Source: Cydia pomonella (lineage: Eukaryota > Arthropoda > Insecta > Lepidoptera > Tortricidae). Taken from it: DNA of 64,000 nt. Both the position numbers and the translations under genes were made by a program. This document shows positions 23,301 through 31,620 of the stretch, one piece after another; positions within the stretch are counted from its first letter, which is position 1; every line of letters starts with the position of its first letter. Below the pieces are notes generated by a model. It was not told where the DNA came from. It saw only the letters and a program-made list of their open reading frames with translations, and made no database searches. The stretch is from the NCBI RefSeq assembly GCF_033807575.1, contig NC_084711.1:4216001-4280000 (forward strand). The letters run 5' to 3'.

Positions 23301-24720
23301 GAGGATCCCGAAAGATTTTAACCACGTACTTCTGAGGCCAAAACAAGGAAAAAATGTTATATGAGTTTCAGTAAATTTCGCCAAAAAATATTTTTTTTTT
23401 GTATTTTTTTTTCAAATTTTGAACGTATTTGTACATAAAAAGTTAATGTTATGGTAAAACTGGCACTGAAAATAATTTTTTACGATTTTTTTTTGTAAAA
23501 ACTAGTTCTTGCAAAGGTTACTTGTCACTTTTTGACATCTATCAATAAGGATATTTAGACTACGCCCCATAATGGCATCATCGCGATCAAAAAGGCGTTT
23601 TGCACTAAGTTACGATAAGAAGATGTTTTTTTTTTCACTGGTATTAACTCTGAAACTACGCGAAATCCAGAAAAGTTTATATGACATTTTAGTCTCTAAA
23701 TGTGATCAGTAATACACTGTCAAAATCTTTCGGTTTCCTCATGCAACACCGTGTATGTCTTACTGATAAGGTGAAAAGTTGCATGTGCCAGATATTAGAT
23801 CCGTATAGGTTTTGAATTATATGATCTACTCATTTTTCAGAAGCGCAGAACAACGACAACAGTGCCGTTAAAGAAGAGCTGCAGCCTGCAGGTACATAAC
23901 AAACTACAATTTCATATTTTTATTTATTAGGGGTATTGGTGGCCACGTCGACCAAGCAGTGATCTATTGTGACGCACTGTGGGTTGGATCGGCCGAAAAA
24001 ACGACATTCTTACTTTTTTGAGGAAATATTATGTTTAATGCTATTCGATGGAGAATTGTTTAAGGAACAATAAATGTGAGATAATTTTTAGGGTTCCGTA
24101 CCCAAAGGGTCAAACGGGACCCTATTACTGAGACTCCGCTGTCCGTCCGTCTGTCACCAGGCTGTATCTCATGAACCGTGATAGTTAGCCAGTTGAAACT
24201 TCTACAGATTATGTATTTGTGTTGCCGCTATAACAACAAATACTAAAACCAGAATAAAATAAATATTTCTTTCCAATCTCGAGGTTCTCATCCAATCACC
24301 GAAGTTAAGCAACATCGGGCGGGGTCAGTACTTGGATGAGTGACCGTTTTTATAGATAATGGTACGGAACCCTTCCTGTGCGAGTCCGACTCGCACTTGG
24401 CCGGTTTTATTTTTCAAAATAAGGCATATTGAAAGCAGAAAAATATAGTCTTTTTTGCATGGGACCCAAAAATAGGTATCTTGTTTCTCGGAAACTATTA
24501 GCGAACCCGTCTTCTACCTTTCAGGAGTTTATTTTCCTACTTTTATAGAATACGAAATGATAAGCGGGTTTGTTCTGTAGGTGCCCGTTTGTTTCTTAGT
24601 CCAGTCAAAAGTCTACGTAATTTCGATTTTTTCTTTTTGTTTGTAGATGAGCAGGCTGGAGGCAACGGGAACGACGACGGAGGCGATTGGGGAAATGGAT
24701 CCGGTACCTGGGAAGACTAA
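14391..24720 (+). CDS. U1/matrin-type zinc-finger RNA-binding protein (ZMAT/JAZ-like), 10 exons, 362 aa
   Basis: Exons: 14391-14497, 15753-16027, 16673-16783, 17449-17537, 18534-18634, 21334-21399, 21972-22089, 22562-22658, 23841-23891, 24647-24720. All joins keep frame with GT-AG borders. The N terminus (to ~127) is Gly/Arg/Pro/Met-rich with repeated PMGPP units. Three zinc fingers follow, all spaced C-x2-C-x12-H-x5-H: C152/C155/H168/H174, C204/C207/H220/H226 and C285/C288/H301/H307. The first and third fingers are split by introns. After finger 2 comes a basic AIVEGRKKPKN segment. The acidic tail ends GGDWGNGSGTWED. Such fingers bind double-stranded or structured RNA (ZMAT3, JAZ, ZFR types), so a nuclear or nucleolar RNA-binding role is inferred. 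There is no DZF domain, which argues against ZFR itself. The exact orthologue was not recognised. Confidence 0.9.
15017..15239 (-). mobile_element. full-length tRNA-type SINE in zinc-finger gene intron 1
   Basis: The reverse complement starts with an A-box-like CTGGCCTAGTGGGTAG, then a B-box-like GGGTTGGAACCC. The body is shared with 60549-60815 (CTGAGTCG/CATGG block, GGGACTTAGTCAATTAT) and it ends in an AT-rich tail. Confidence 0.8.
16080..16220. mobile_element. MITE family A, copy 1 (intron 2 of zinc-finger gene)
   Basis: Ends TAGGCGAGACCACACAGAGC and its inverted partner GCTCTGTGTGGACCCGCCTA. The GC-rich interior contains ATACGCGCG and GACGTGGCACG motifs. Two relatives lie at 16947-17048 and 20830-20933. 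Confidence 0.75.
16947..17048. mobile_element. MITE family A, copy 2
   Basis: Ends AGGCGGGTCCCCACACAGAG and CTCTGTGTGGACCCGGCTA. It shares GGCACGTCTACACTGGCC and GAGGAAATTGCCT with copy 3. In intron 3 of the zinc-finger gene. Confidence 0.75.
17949..18478. mobile_element. MITE with CCCTGCTAAC ends, hosting a nested element
   Basis: Inverted ends CCCTGCTAACCTGTT (left) and AACAAGTTAGCAGGG (right), with GGCCGC subterminal pairs on both sides. The interior is interrupted by the hAT-like MITE at 18027-18381. It lies in intron 4 of the zinc-finger gene. Confidence 0.7.
18027..18381. mobile_element. hAT-like MITE nested in an older MITE
   Basis: Terminal inverted repeats CAAGGCTCGGAAACCGGTT / AACCGGTTCCGAGCCTTG. 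It is flanked by an 8-bp near-duplication, GATTCAGC (18019-18026) and GATTGAGC (18382-18389). The 8-bp target size and CA-G ends fit the hAT superfamily. Several internal AAACCGGTT copies. No transposase. Confidence 0.8.
19675..20077. repeat. tandem array of four ~104-bp hairpin units
   Basis: Units begin near 19675, 19781, 19881 and 19987, each with (A)ACAGT... then ATAAACAT.TATACATTTTT, ACCTTAT, and the inverse ATAAGGTACAAAATT, GTATACATGTTTAT. Every unit is thus itself an imperfect palindrome. A single diverged relative may lie at 18943-18997. In intron 5 of the zinc-finger gene. Confidence 0.8.
20175..20265. mobile_element. short MITE with GTCAGTAGAAAAAGGCG ends
   Basis: Left GTCAGTAGAAAAAGGCG and right CGCCTTTTTCTACTGAC are exact inverses. 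The interior is about 55 bp. In intron 5 of the zinc-finger gene. Confidence 0.7.
20830..20933. mobile_element. MITE family A, copy 3 (left end lost)
   Basis: Shares GGCACGTCTACACTGGCC, GAGGAAATTGCCTCGCGCG and the right end GTGGACCCGCCTA with copies 1 and 2. The left inverted end is missing. Confidence 0.7.
21666..21804. mobile_element. MITE with TATGTGACCGCGGCCGG ends
   Basis: Left TATGTGACCGCGGCCGG pairs with right CCGGCCGCGGTCACATA. The subterminal CGTCCCA.T and GCTTG blocks also pair. About 139 bp, in intron 6 of the zinc-finger gene. Confidence 0.75.
22145..22245 (+). pseudogene. partial duplicate of zinc-finger gene exon 7
   Basis: Starting 55 bp after exon 7 (21972-22089), this stretch repeats it with few changes: QLITRERQHLP(E/A)I, VPKVTVG, then an acidic DDDSNP. 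Similarity stops before the YCDIC knuckle and there is no matching splice donor. It encodes only the linker between fingers 2 and 3. It is probably an inert tandem copy. Confidence 0.85.
22819..22880. repeat. perfect 30-bp inverted repeat with 2-nt loop
   Basis: Positions 22819-22848 are the exact reverse complement of 22851-22880, with only TT between. The arm is purine-rich (AGGGGTGAGTGGGTG...). It lies in intron 8 of the zinc-finger gene. Confidence 0.9.
22887..22967. repeat. second inverted repeat, 18-bp perfect arms
   Basis: AGACACGTGAGGATGAAT (22887-22904) is exactly inverted at 22950-22967. A copy of GTGTATTCATCCT occurs inside the loop as well. It begins 7 bp after the 30-bp palindrome. 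Confidence 0.85.
24092..24408 (+). mobile_element. GGGTTCCGTACC dispersed repeat with 5S-derived interior
   Basis: Starts GGGTTCCGTACCCAAAGGGT and ends with the inverse GGTACGGAACCC, followed by GAGTCCGACTCGCACTTGGC. Related units lie at 25253-26516 and 61321-61759, though only this one holds the 5S-like segment. It lies in the last intron of the zinc-finger gene. Confidence 0.75.
24283..24346 (+). pseudogene. 5S rRNA-derived segment
   Basis: The run GGTTCTC.TCC.ATCACCGAAGTTAAGCA.CATCGGGC...AGTACTTGGATG.GTGACCG matches the middle of eukaryotic 5S rRNA, covering the internal promoter (A box to C box). The 5' end and the 3' third of the gene are missing, so it is a fragment, not a 5S gene. Confidence 0.8.
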
Positions 24721-25195
24721 GTTGGGAGAATTATATGTCTAAGTAGACATTTTAATATTACGTAGAGTAATAATTTGATAAACGTTTTAATTTTACACAT
24801 GACAAGTTCAAGTGTATGTTTAGATCAGGTCAACAATGTTAACCCTTATTATTATCTTGTTAAGGTTTAATTTGGCACTTACTTACCTACGATTAGGTAT
24901 TTAGTAAAATACTTGTATATTTGATCAGACAATGTAATTTTTATCGTATTAACCTTTTCGACGCCGTGTTAAACACAAAAGCTGTCATTCGGACGTCACG
25001 TCACCCCAGTTTATGTTGCCCTGTGGTCTGTGATGGATTAATCGGTCTTTGGCGTTGGACCTACGATGCTGATATATCCGTCATTGGCGTCCAAAAGGTT
25101 AAATTACTGTAAATTTCCCATACTAATCCCAGTAATCCCTAAGGGCCTCTCACACTACACACAACTTCACTAGTTTTATTATGTAACATAATAAA
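24721..25195 (+). other. 3' UTR of the zinc-finger gene
   Basis: AT-rich sequence after the TAA, ending in an AATAAA at 25190-25195. It would contain the foldback at 24949-25102. The transcript end is inferred from the hexamer only. Confidence 0.4.
24949..25102. mobile_element. foldback MITE with TTAACCTTTT ends
   Basis: Left TTAACCTTTTCGACGCC pairs with right GGCGTCCAAAAGGTTAA. TTAA occurs at both ends. A possible truncated relative starts at 30538 (TTAACCTTTTGACCGCC). Confidence 0.65.
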
Positions 25196-25252
25196 TCAGT
25201 CTACGGATTATTTTGGTTTTTTATTTAAGATGCAGTCAATGGTAATTAAAAA

Positions 25253-26516
25253 AAGCTGCCAAGTGCGAGTCGGACTCGACCATGAAGGGTTCCGTACCAT
25301 TTATGACGTATTAAAAAAATCTACTTACTAGATCTCGTTCAAACCAATTTTCGGTGGAAGTTTGCATAGTAATGTATATCATATATTTTTTTTAGTTTTA
25401 TCATTCTCTTATTTTAGAAATTAAAAGGGTGGGGGGGGGGGGGGGGGGGGACACATTTTACCACTTTGGAAGTGTCTCTCGCGCAAACTATTCAGTTTAG
25501 GAAAAAAATATATTAGAAACCTCAATATCATTTTTGAAGACCTATCCATAGATACCCCACACGTATGGGTTTGATGAAAAAATTTTTTTTTTAGTTTCAG
25601 TTCTATTTATTGTTTTTTTTTTTTTTCTATTTTTGTGTAAAAATCTTAATGCGGTTCATAGAATACATCTACTTACCAAGTTTGAACAGTATAGTATAGT
25701 TCTTATAGTTTCGGAAAAAAGTGGCTGTGACATAAACGGACGGACAGACAGACGACCATGACGAATCTATAAGGGTTCCGTTTTTTGCCATTTGGCTACG
25801 GAACCCTAAAAAGCGGGCAAGTGCGTGTCGGACTCGCCCATGAAGGGTTCCGTACCATTTATGACGTATTAAAAAAAAACCGGGCAAGTGCGAGTCGGAC
25901 TCGCGCACGAAGGGTTCCGTACCATTATTTATAAAAACGGCAAAAAAATTACGTTCGTTGCATGGGAGCCCCCCTTAAATAATTATTTTATTCTGTTTTT
26001 AGTATTTGTTGACACAGTGAGTTTGTGAGACACATTTTACCAGTTTTGAAGTGTCTCTCGCGCAAACTATTCAGTTTAGAAAAAAAAAAAATTAGAAACC
26101 TCAATATCATTTTTGAAGTCCTATCCAATAGATACCCCACAAGTATGGGTTTGATGAAAAAATAATTGTTTAAATTTTATGACGTACGGTGACACGGAAG
26201 GACAGACAGGCAGACATGACGAATCCATTAGTATGGAAGGTAAGGAATGGAATCTCCATGTACCAAAAAGTGTCATCAAAAACCCTTAAATAGGTGGCGC
26301 TACAATACCTAGAATACTTGAAAAGAAAATCAAATCATAAATAGCGCACTTCACTCCGTCAATAACGCGTAGGTTCTTAGCTACTCTAGCGACACTGGAG
26401 AGATTTGGAACTATTATTTATAGCATAGCTGACAACTGGACACTTTTGCATCAATTCTGCCTATGGAGATTCCGTTCCTTACCTTTTGCCATTTGGCTAC
26501 GGAACCCTAAAAACAT
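25253..26516. mobile_element. cluster of three GGGTTCCGTACC-type repeats
   Basis: Three units start with AAGTGCG(A/T)GTCGGACTCG and GAAGGGTTCCGTACC, near 25253, 25811 and 25879. Two of them close with GGCTACGGAACCCTAAAAA (near 25809 and 26514). The middle one is truncated. The first carries a G20 run (25431-25450). The third is interrupted by the element at 26237-26485. GACGGACAGACAG-type purine tracts are inside. Confidence 0.75.
26237..26485. mobile_element. MITE nested in the GGGTTCCG repeat
   Basis: Left AAGGTAAGGAATGGAATCTC pairs with right GAGATTCCGTTCCTTACCTT with one mismatch. The host repeat resumes directly after it with TTTGCCATTTGGCTACGG. Confidence 0.7.
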
Positions 26517-26663
26517 TCAACCGTATCCTTAGGGCGTCCACTGGTTGGTGCGGGTGTGCGGGCGGGCTGTGCGAACAATCTACTATTAATCTGTGGCGTC
26601 ATGTCATTTTTGGCGGGAATTTGACAGTAGTTCAAACGAAAGTGGTCCGAGTTACGCGGCAAA

Positions 26664-27224
26664 ATGGAGAAAACTGGAACACGTGGAGTTCAGTTCTTTT
26701 TTTTGGAAGGCAAAACTGCTAAACAAATCCATGAAACCTTCGTTGGGTGGTTCGTGTCCTTCCTACGAAACAGTTCTACTTTGGGGACCTCGCCCTGGAG
26801 TCCCGAAACGGCAGTTTTACCCGAAGTCATCGATAAAATCCATGATTTAGCAGTTAGCAGACCGAAAATTGAAAATACGCGAATTAGCTGAAGCCCCTCA
26901 TCTCTTCTGATCGGGTGCATTTTCTTTTACACAACGAGTTGCACATGAAAGCGCTTTGTGCAAGGTGGGTCCTGCGATCACTGCCTCCAGAACAAATGCG
27001 TATTCGCATGCGAATATCTGATGAAAGTTTGCAGGTGTTTAAAAAATCCAACAGATTTTATTCGCCATTTTGTCACTATGGATGAAATCTGGACCCAACA
27101 CTACATCTCGGAGACGAAACAACAGTCGAAACAATGGATTGGTCATGATGAGCCAGCTTCAAAGAAAGCCAAATCCGTGTGCTGGAATGGACGAAACGCA
27201 ACTGCAACTGTCGCACTCATATGA
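26664..27224 (+). pseudogene. degenerate mariner transposase
   Basis: Recognisable mariner pieces follow in order in shifting frames. These are an N-terminal helix-turn-helix part (FFLEGKTAKQIHETF), PEVIDKIHDL, a LCARWV-like trace near 26956, then NPTDFIRHFVTMDEIW with the first catalytic Asp, HHY-like QHY, ETKQQSKQW and DEPASKKAK. There are stops after NTRIS and at least one frameshift. The remaining catalytic residues and the 3' inverted end are lost; unrelated sequence begins after 27224. It is dead. Confidence 0.88.
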
Positions 27225-27320
27225 AAGAGTGATAGAGATGACTCAGATGACTATGCTACGCTACGGAGCATTAACGATGGCAGGTAAGCACCCTGAGGCA
27301 TTTTATTTATTATAATAATA

Positions 27321-27620
27321 ATTCAGCCTATATACGTCCCACTGCTGGGCACAGGCCTCCTCTCATGTGCGAGAGGGCTCGGGCTATAGTCCCCATGCTA
27401 GCCCACTGCGGATTGGGGACTTCACATACACCTTTGAATTTCTTCGCAGATGTATGCAGGTTTCCTCACGATGTTTCCCTTCACCGAAAAGCTAGTGGTA
27501 AATATCAAATGATATTTCGTACATAAGTTCCGAAAAACTCATTGGTACGAGCCAGGATTTGAACCCGCGACCTCCGGATTGAAAGTCGGACGTCATATCC
27601 ACTTGGCCACCACCGCTTCG
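27321..27620 (-). mobile_element. tRNA-headed SINE, near full length
   Basis: Reverse of the element at 1-285. Read on the minus strand it starts with an A-box-like GGTGGCCAAGTGG, then GGTCGCGGGTTCAAATCC (B box), the TTTTTCGGAACTTATGTAC body and the AGTGGGACGTATATAGGCTG tail. Confidence 0.85.
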
Positions 27621-28375
27621 CATTTATTATGCATTGAATAAAATAAATGAAACACAACAGAATGTCAAATGGTTTACTTTATTATCAACGTTTACCAATT
27701 GTTTTTCTTAATACTAGTGTACATTTTATGCCGATAGTTTTAATTTATTTTTTTATGTGCACTTCAATTTAGATTTTTTATGCATCTTAACCTTAGGAAA
27801 TAAAGAAGTAGCTTTGTGCTGCTCTCTGGAAAATCTTCTGATAACCCCTTGTAGGTTTAAACTCCCAAAACCTTTTCAAAGTACCGTCTTATAGCATTAC
27901 TCATAAACGCGTTACTGGCCTAAATTAGCTATGTATCGCTTGTCTTTATCTGTCATTTTGACTTAAATATTTGTAAGAAAGGGATAAAACATAATGTAAC
28001 TAAATCAGGCCCGTAAAGTTTTATGAATAAGGGAGTAGTATAATATACGTGGTACAAATGATATTCCGGCTCTTTTTTAGGTAAGAAAATAAAGCTGTCA
28101 CCAAGAGCTAAATTTTACAAAAAGTATTTTCAGAAAGGTAAAGTATAACATCATTTTAATATCAATATCAGTGGGTCGGGCTTGGATATGCATGCACGAC
28201 ATACTTAATTAGAGCATGATCACATTGTCAGATCCGATATCGGATGTCGGATATGACAAAAAAAGCGCATTTTTATACATATTTATTTATTTTTTGCCTT
28301 GTTTAAGTGTTTATTGTTAAAAATATAACCTTTAACCAAGAAAGAAAGACTTGATGCTATAAGGACGTCTACGTT

Positions 28376-28730
28376 GGACCCAGGTACGTCCTTAAACTAC
28401 GTCCAAAAGAGAGGTATGGGCATTGTGAATGTCATCTCGCTTTGCGTGGTAGGGCACAGCACAGCGGATGTCATTCCAGAATTAGAGCAGAGCCCAACTG
28501 GGCAATACCTCCACCTTACAGAAAACCGCAGCCAAATAACACTAGACCCTACTCATAGTGTTGTGTTACTGCCGGTGAGTAAGGTTGCCAGAGCTTAACC
28601 AGGGAGCGGAGTTTTAAGGGTCGGCAACGCGCATGTAACTCTTCTGGAGTTGCAGGCGTACATAGGCTACGGAGTCTGCTTACTATCAGGCGTGCCGTAT
28701 GCTTGTTTGCCACCGAAGTAGTATAAAAAA
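28376..28730 (+). mobile_element. dispersed retroelement tail, copy 1
   Basis: About 350 bp, strongly similar to 43196-43565 and, for its last part, to 59075-59262 inverted. It ends in GCCACCGAAGTAGTAT plus an A-run, suggesting the 3' end of a LINE or SINE. Confidence 0.75.
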
Positions 28731-31509
28731 AATGACACTATCGGATCAGATAACGTGAAAACACTCTTATATTGATAGGTATCAAGACACGGCTATAACC
28801 GCGAAAATCGAAGTTCGTCAATTGCGGGCATTTTTCTCTGTCACTCCAATTATGTCTTAGTGAGAGTAAAAGAGTAAGGTCCCCACAATTTGAGAATTTC
28901 GGTTTTCGGGGTAGGCCCCTTGTTCTATGCTCCATTAAACCTTTTAGGGTATCGTTCAAATATTATAAAGTTTTCTTAAATTGACAATAACAGCTACAAC
29001 TACGTAAAAATTTGTGAAATTGCTGTAAAATGTGTTTAAGTCATCGCGACACGCGACATCATTTTTGCTCATAATTACTTGATGATAATAAAATTTAAAA
29101 TTTGTTTACTAATATCAAGTTAACTCTTAAAACCTTGGCTCTTAACACGTTCACTGCCGGGGATCCGCTTTTCTCTACATATGGTTTTTCCCGTGTTATC
29201 CTCGTAGTGCGTAGCTCGCGCTGGCAGTGAATGCGTTAGGTATTATTTAAGGCGGATGACACACGAACCTCGTTACCCCTCGCTCAGTGTGACTAGCTTC
29301 TTCAGCTCGAAAATCCAGTGGTACTTACTTGCGTTAAGCATAGTTGTGAAACCCTAACATAATATCATTACTATTACTATATTTAGGGTAAATCGAAATG
29401 CGGTATCGTATGCGATATCGGTATCGTAGCAACCTATAATGCCTATGCAGGGAATTTTTTGTTGGTTTAGTTGATACTCGAGCCGTGAGTAAAAATTGAA
29501 TTGATTTCCGATTACACTACTTATTATTTTATTCGTGATAACTCTTTGGAAAGGTTCCTTTGCCTAAATAAATTGTGTCTGAAAATATCTACTCAAGGTT
29601 TTATATAACTGTCAATAACTTTGATATTATTCATTGAATTAATTATATTTACGTGAAGTGCCGATAATCGACTGATATGTTTTTTTTACAGTGAAAAGCA
29701 TGATAAGGTACAAAAAGTTGATCGTAATAATTTATCGTGGCCTGCCACATTTTGGAAGAAGTATTCAAATCTTTCACAACGAATTATTTGGTCCAATATC
29801 TTTTCTTAGCGGATTTTAAAACATACGTACTATCAATGCATTTTTATAGCGACTAGCGACATACCTAGTTTGTAATACTCCAAGGAAAATCGTGATTTGT
29901 TGCATGGCATTAGCATAACTTAGATTTTTTAATTCGTGCAATACAATGTTTTAAAGACATTGTCCTGAAACTATAAATAATAACCGAATTATAGGTTTTT
30001 TTTCTAAAATCCGCTATGGAAAAAGGCCACATGCACATATATAATACAGTTTTCAATATAAATATGATGAATAATATATCGAGTCAACAAACGGACACAA
30101 CAATAAAGTATCTTTTCTTTACTTACTATCACTTTACCACCATTCCCAGTCTTAATCGGTCGCTCAACAAAGGTAGACAGGTAAGGCACACAAACACATA
30201 CACTATTTTTATAGACATCAGAATGAAAAGTGAAATTTGGTGCCGGTTCGGATAGACATTATAGCTCTAGATCTAGAGAGATCTCTATGGCTGTACCTAC
30301 TCAATGCTGTAGATCACATAGGAATAGACCGATTGTCAGTTGTGTCTTCAACAATATCATTCGCTAATCAAATACATGTCCAAGTAACTTTTAAACCCCG
30401 AGAGACTAAAGACCAAGTATTTTTAAAATTATATGAAAAAGTTGAAAGAGTCAGACAAAGATAACTCTGTTCGGTAATGACAAAGTGTGTGAGTGTCATC
30501 ATAAATGTCAAATGACACATCCCCACTTCGTTATATTAACCTTTTGACCGCCACAGGCGGCTCTGACGGTTATCGGAAAGTCTTGCCAAGGACGCCAACG
30601 ACGGCTACAGCTTCGCTAATGCAATAGGGACTTACGCGGGACTCCGTAAAGTTCAATTTCGTTTAAATAATCGCGATCGCCTGGCGTCCGGGGCACGGCG
30701 TATTCCTTCGCCGTCTGGCGTTTAGTCGGTGCAGAGTTAGTTTAGACGGATTATAGATTTGTCAAATATAACTTTTAAATTCCTACTACTTAAATAATAT
30801 TTTTTTAAGATTGCTCCGTTTACCTACACATTATTCCATAGTTTAATGCAAGTTAGAAATGGCAGTGACTTATGTAGGTAAATACATTAATTTCATTAAT
30901 AGATAATAACTCTCCAATACAATCCAATACTGGATGGGTATGTCATAAACTAGTATTACAATTCATAATAATATTAAGGGTACAATTCCAGATTGCAAGT
31001 GTCTTAAAACAATGAAAATCCGTAAAGATTTATGTGTCAAATCAGGACAATTTTGGAAGCCTTAAATGTCCCATGTTCACTAGCAATAGCGCCTTAGTTA
31101 GTCGTGAATTCAGTATACCTATGTAAGTTGTTACCACTTTTGTAAGTTACAAAGAACCTGGGCAGATTTCGGACAAGAGTCAAAATGGACGAAGACTCCT
31201 GGATGAGCTCACGCAAAAAGTCATTTCGCAAAGTCAAGTCGATATATTGAATCGACAAGTTTTGGCAAGATTGCAATATAGCAGTAATTCTGATAGCTTG
31301 TCATCAAAAAGCTCGATGTAACTTATGTGTGGTATACTTCGGCTCATCAAAACCCCGGAACCCGAATGATTCGTGATTAACAGGAGATGGCATGATCATC
31401 CATCTATAAGGTGCTTAAATTGCTTCATTTGTCGTTAAATACGCTCAACGGATGGGAGGCGTGACCATCTGTAAGGTTTAGATTACACGTCCCTATCGTC
31501 CACGTTGCT
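28731..31509. other. intergenic spacer before the DCX-EMAP 3' end
   Basis: No gene recognised. It contains a small foldback at 29142-29238, a possible truncated TTAACCTTTT-type MITE from 30538, and the presumed 3' UTR of the minus-strand DCX-EMAP gene just below 31510. The rest is AT-rich and unexplained. Confidence 0.5.
29142..29238. mobile_element. short foldback element
   Basis: Left TTAACACGTTCACTGCC pairs with right GGCAGTGAATGCGTTA, with minor mismatches. About 97 bp. Confidence 0.55.
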
Positions 31510-31620
31510 TCAATCGAGCTCATCAAAATCCAGCACCTTGAAGGTGGCCCGGGCGGCGGGCGGCGAGGGGGTGGGCGGCGCGAGCACGACGGCGGGCGGC
31601 CGGCGCCGGCGCGCCGCGGG
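31510..31620 (-). other. in-frame open extension after the DCX-EMAP stop (candidate readthrough)
   Basis: Directly after the UAG stop (31621-31623) the same frame stays open for 36 codons to a TGA at 31510-31512. The predicted extension is Pro/Ala/Arg-rich and then ends ATFKVLDFDELD. The base after the stop is C, a context known to favour leaky termination. The segment is very GC-rich, like the last exon, which may by itself keep the frame open. Confidence 0.45.

Noticed and set aside
24283..24346. Functional 5S rRNA gene
   Set aside because: The 5' end and last third are missing and it is embedded in a repeat.
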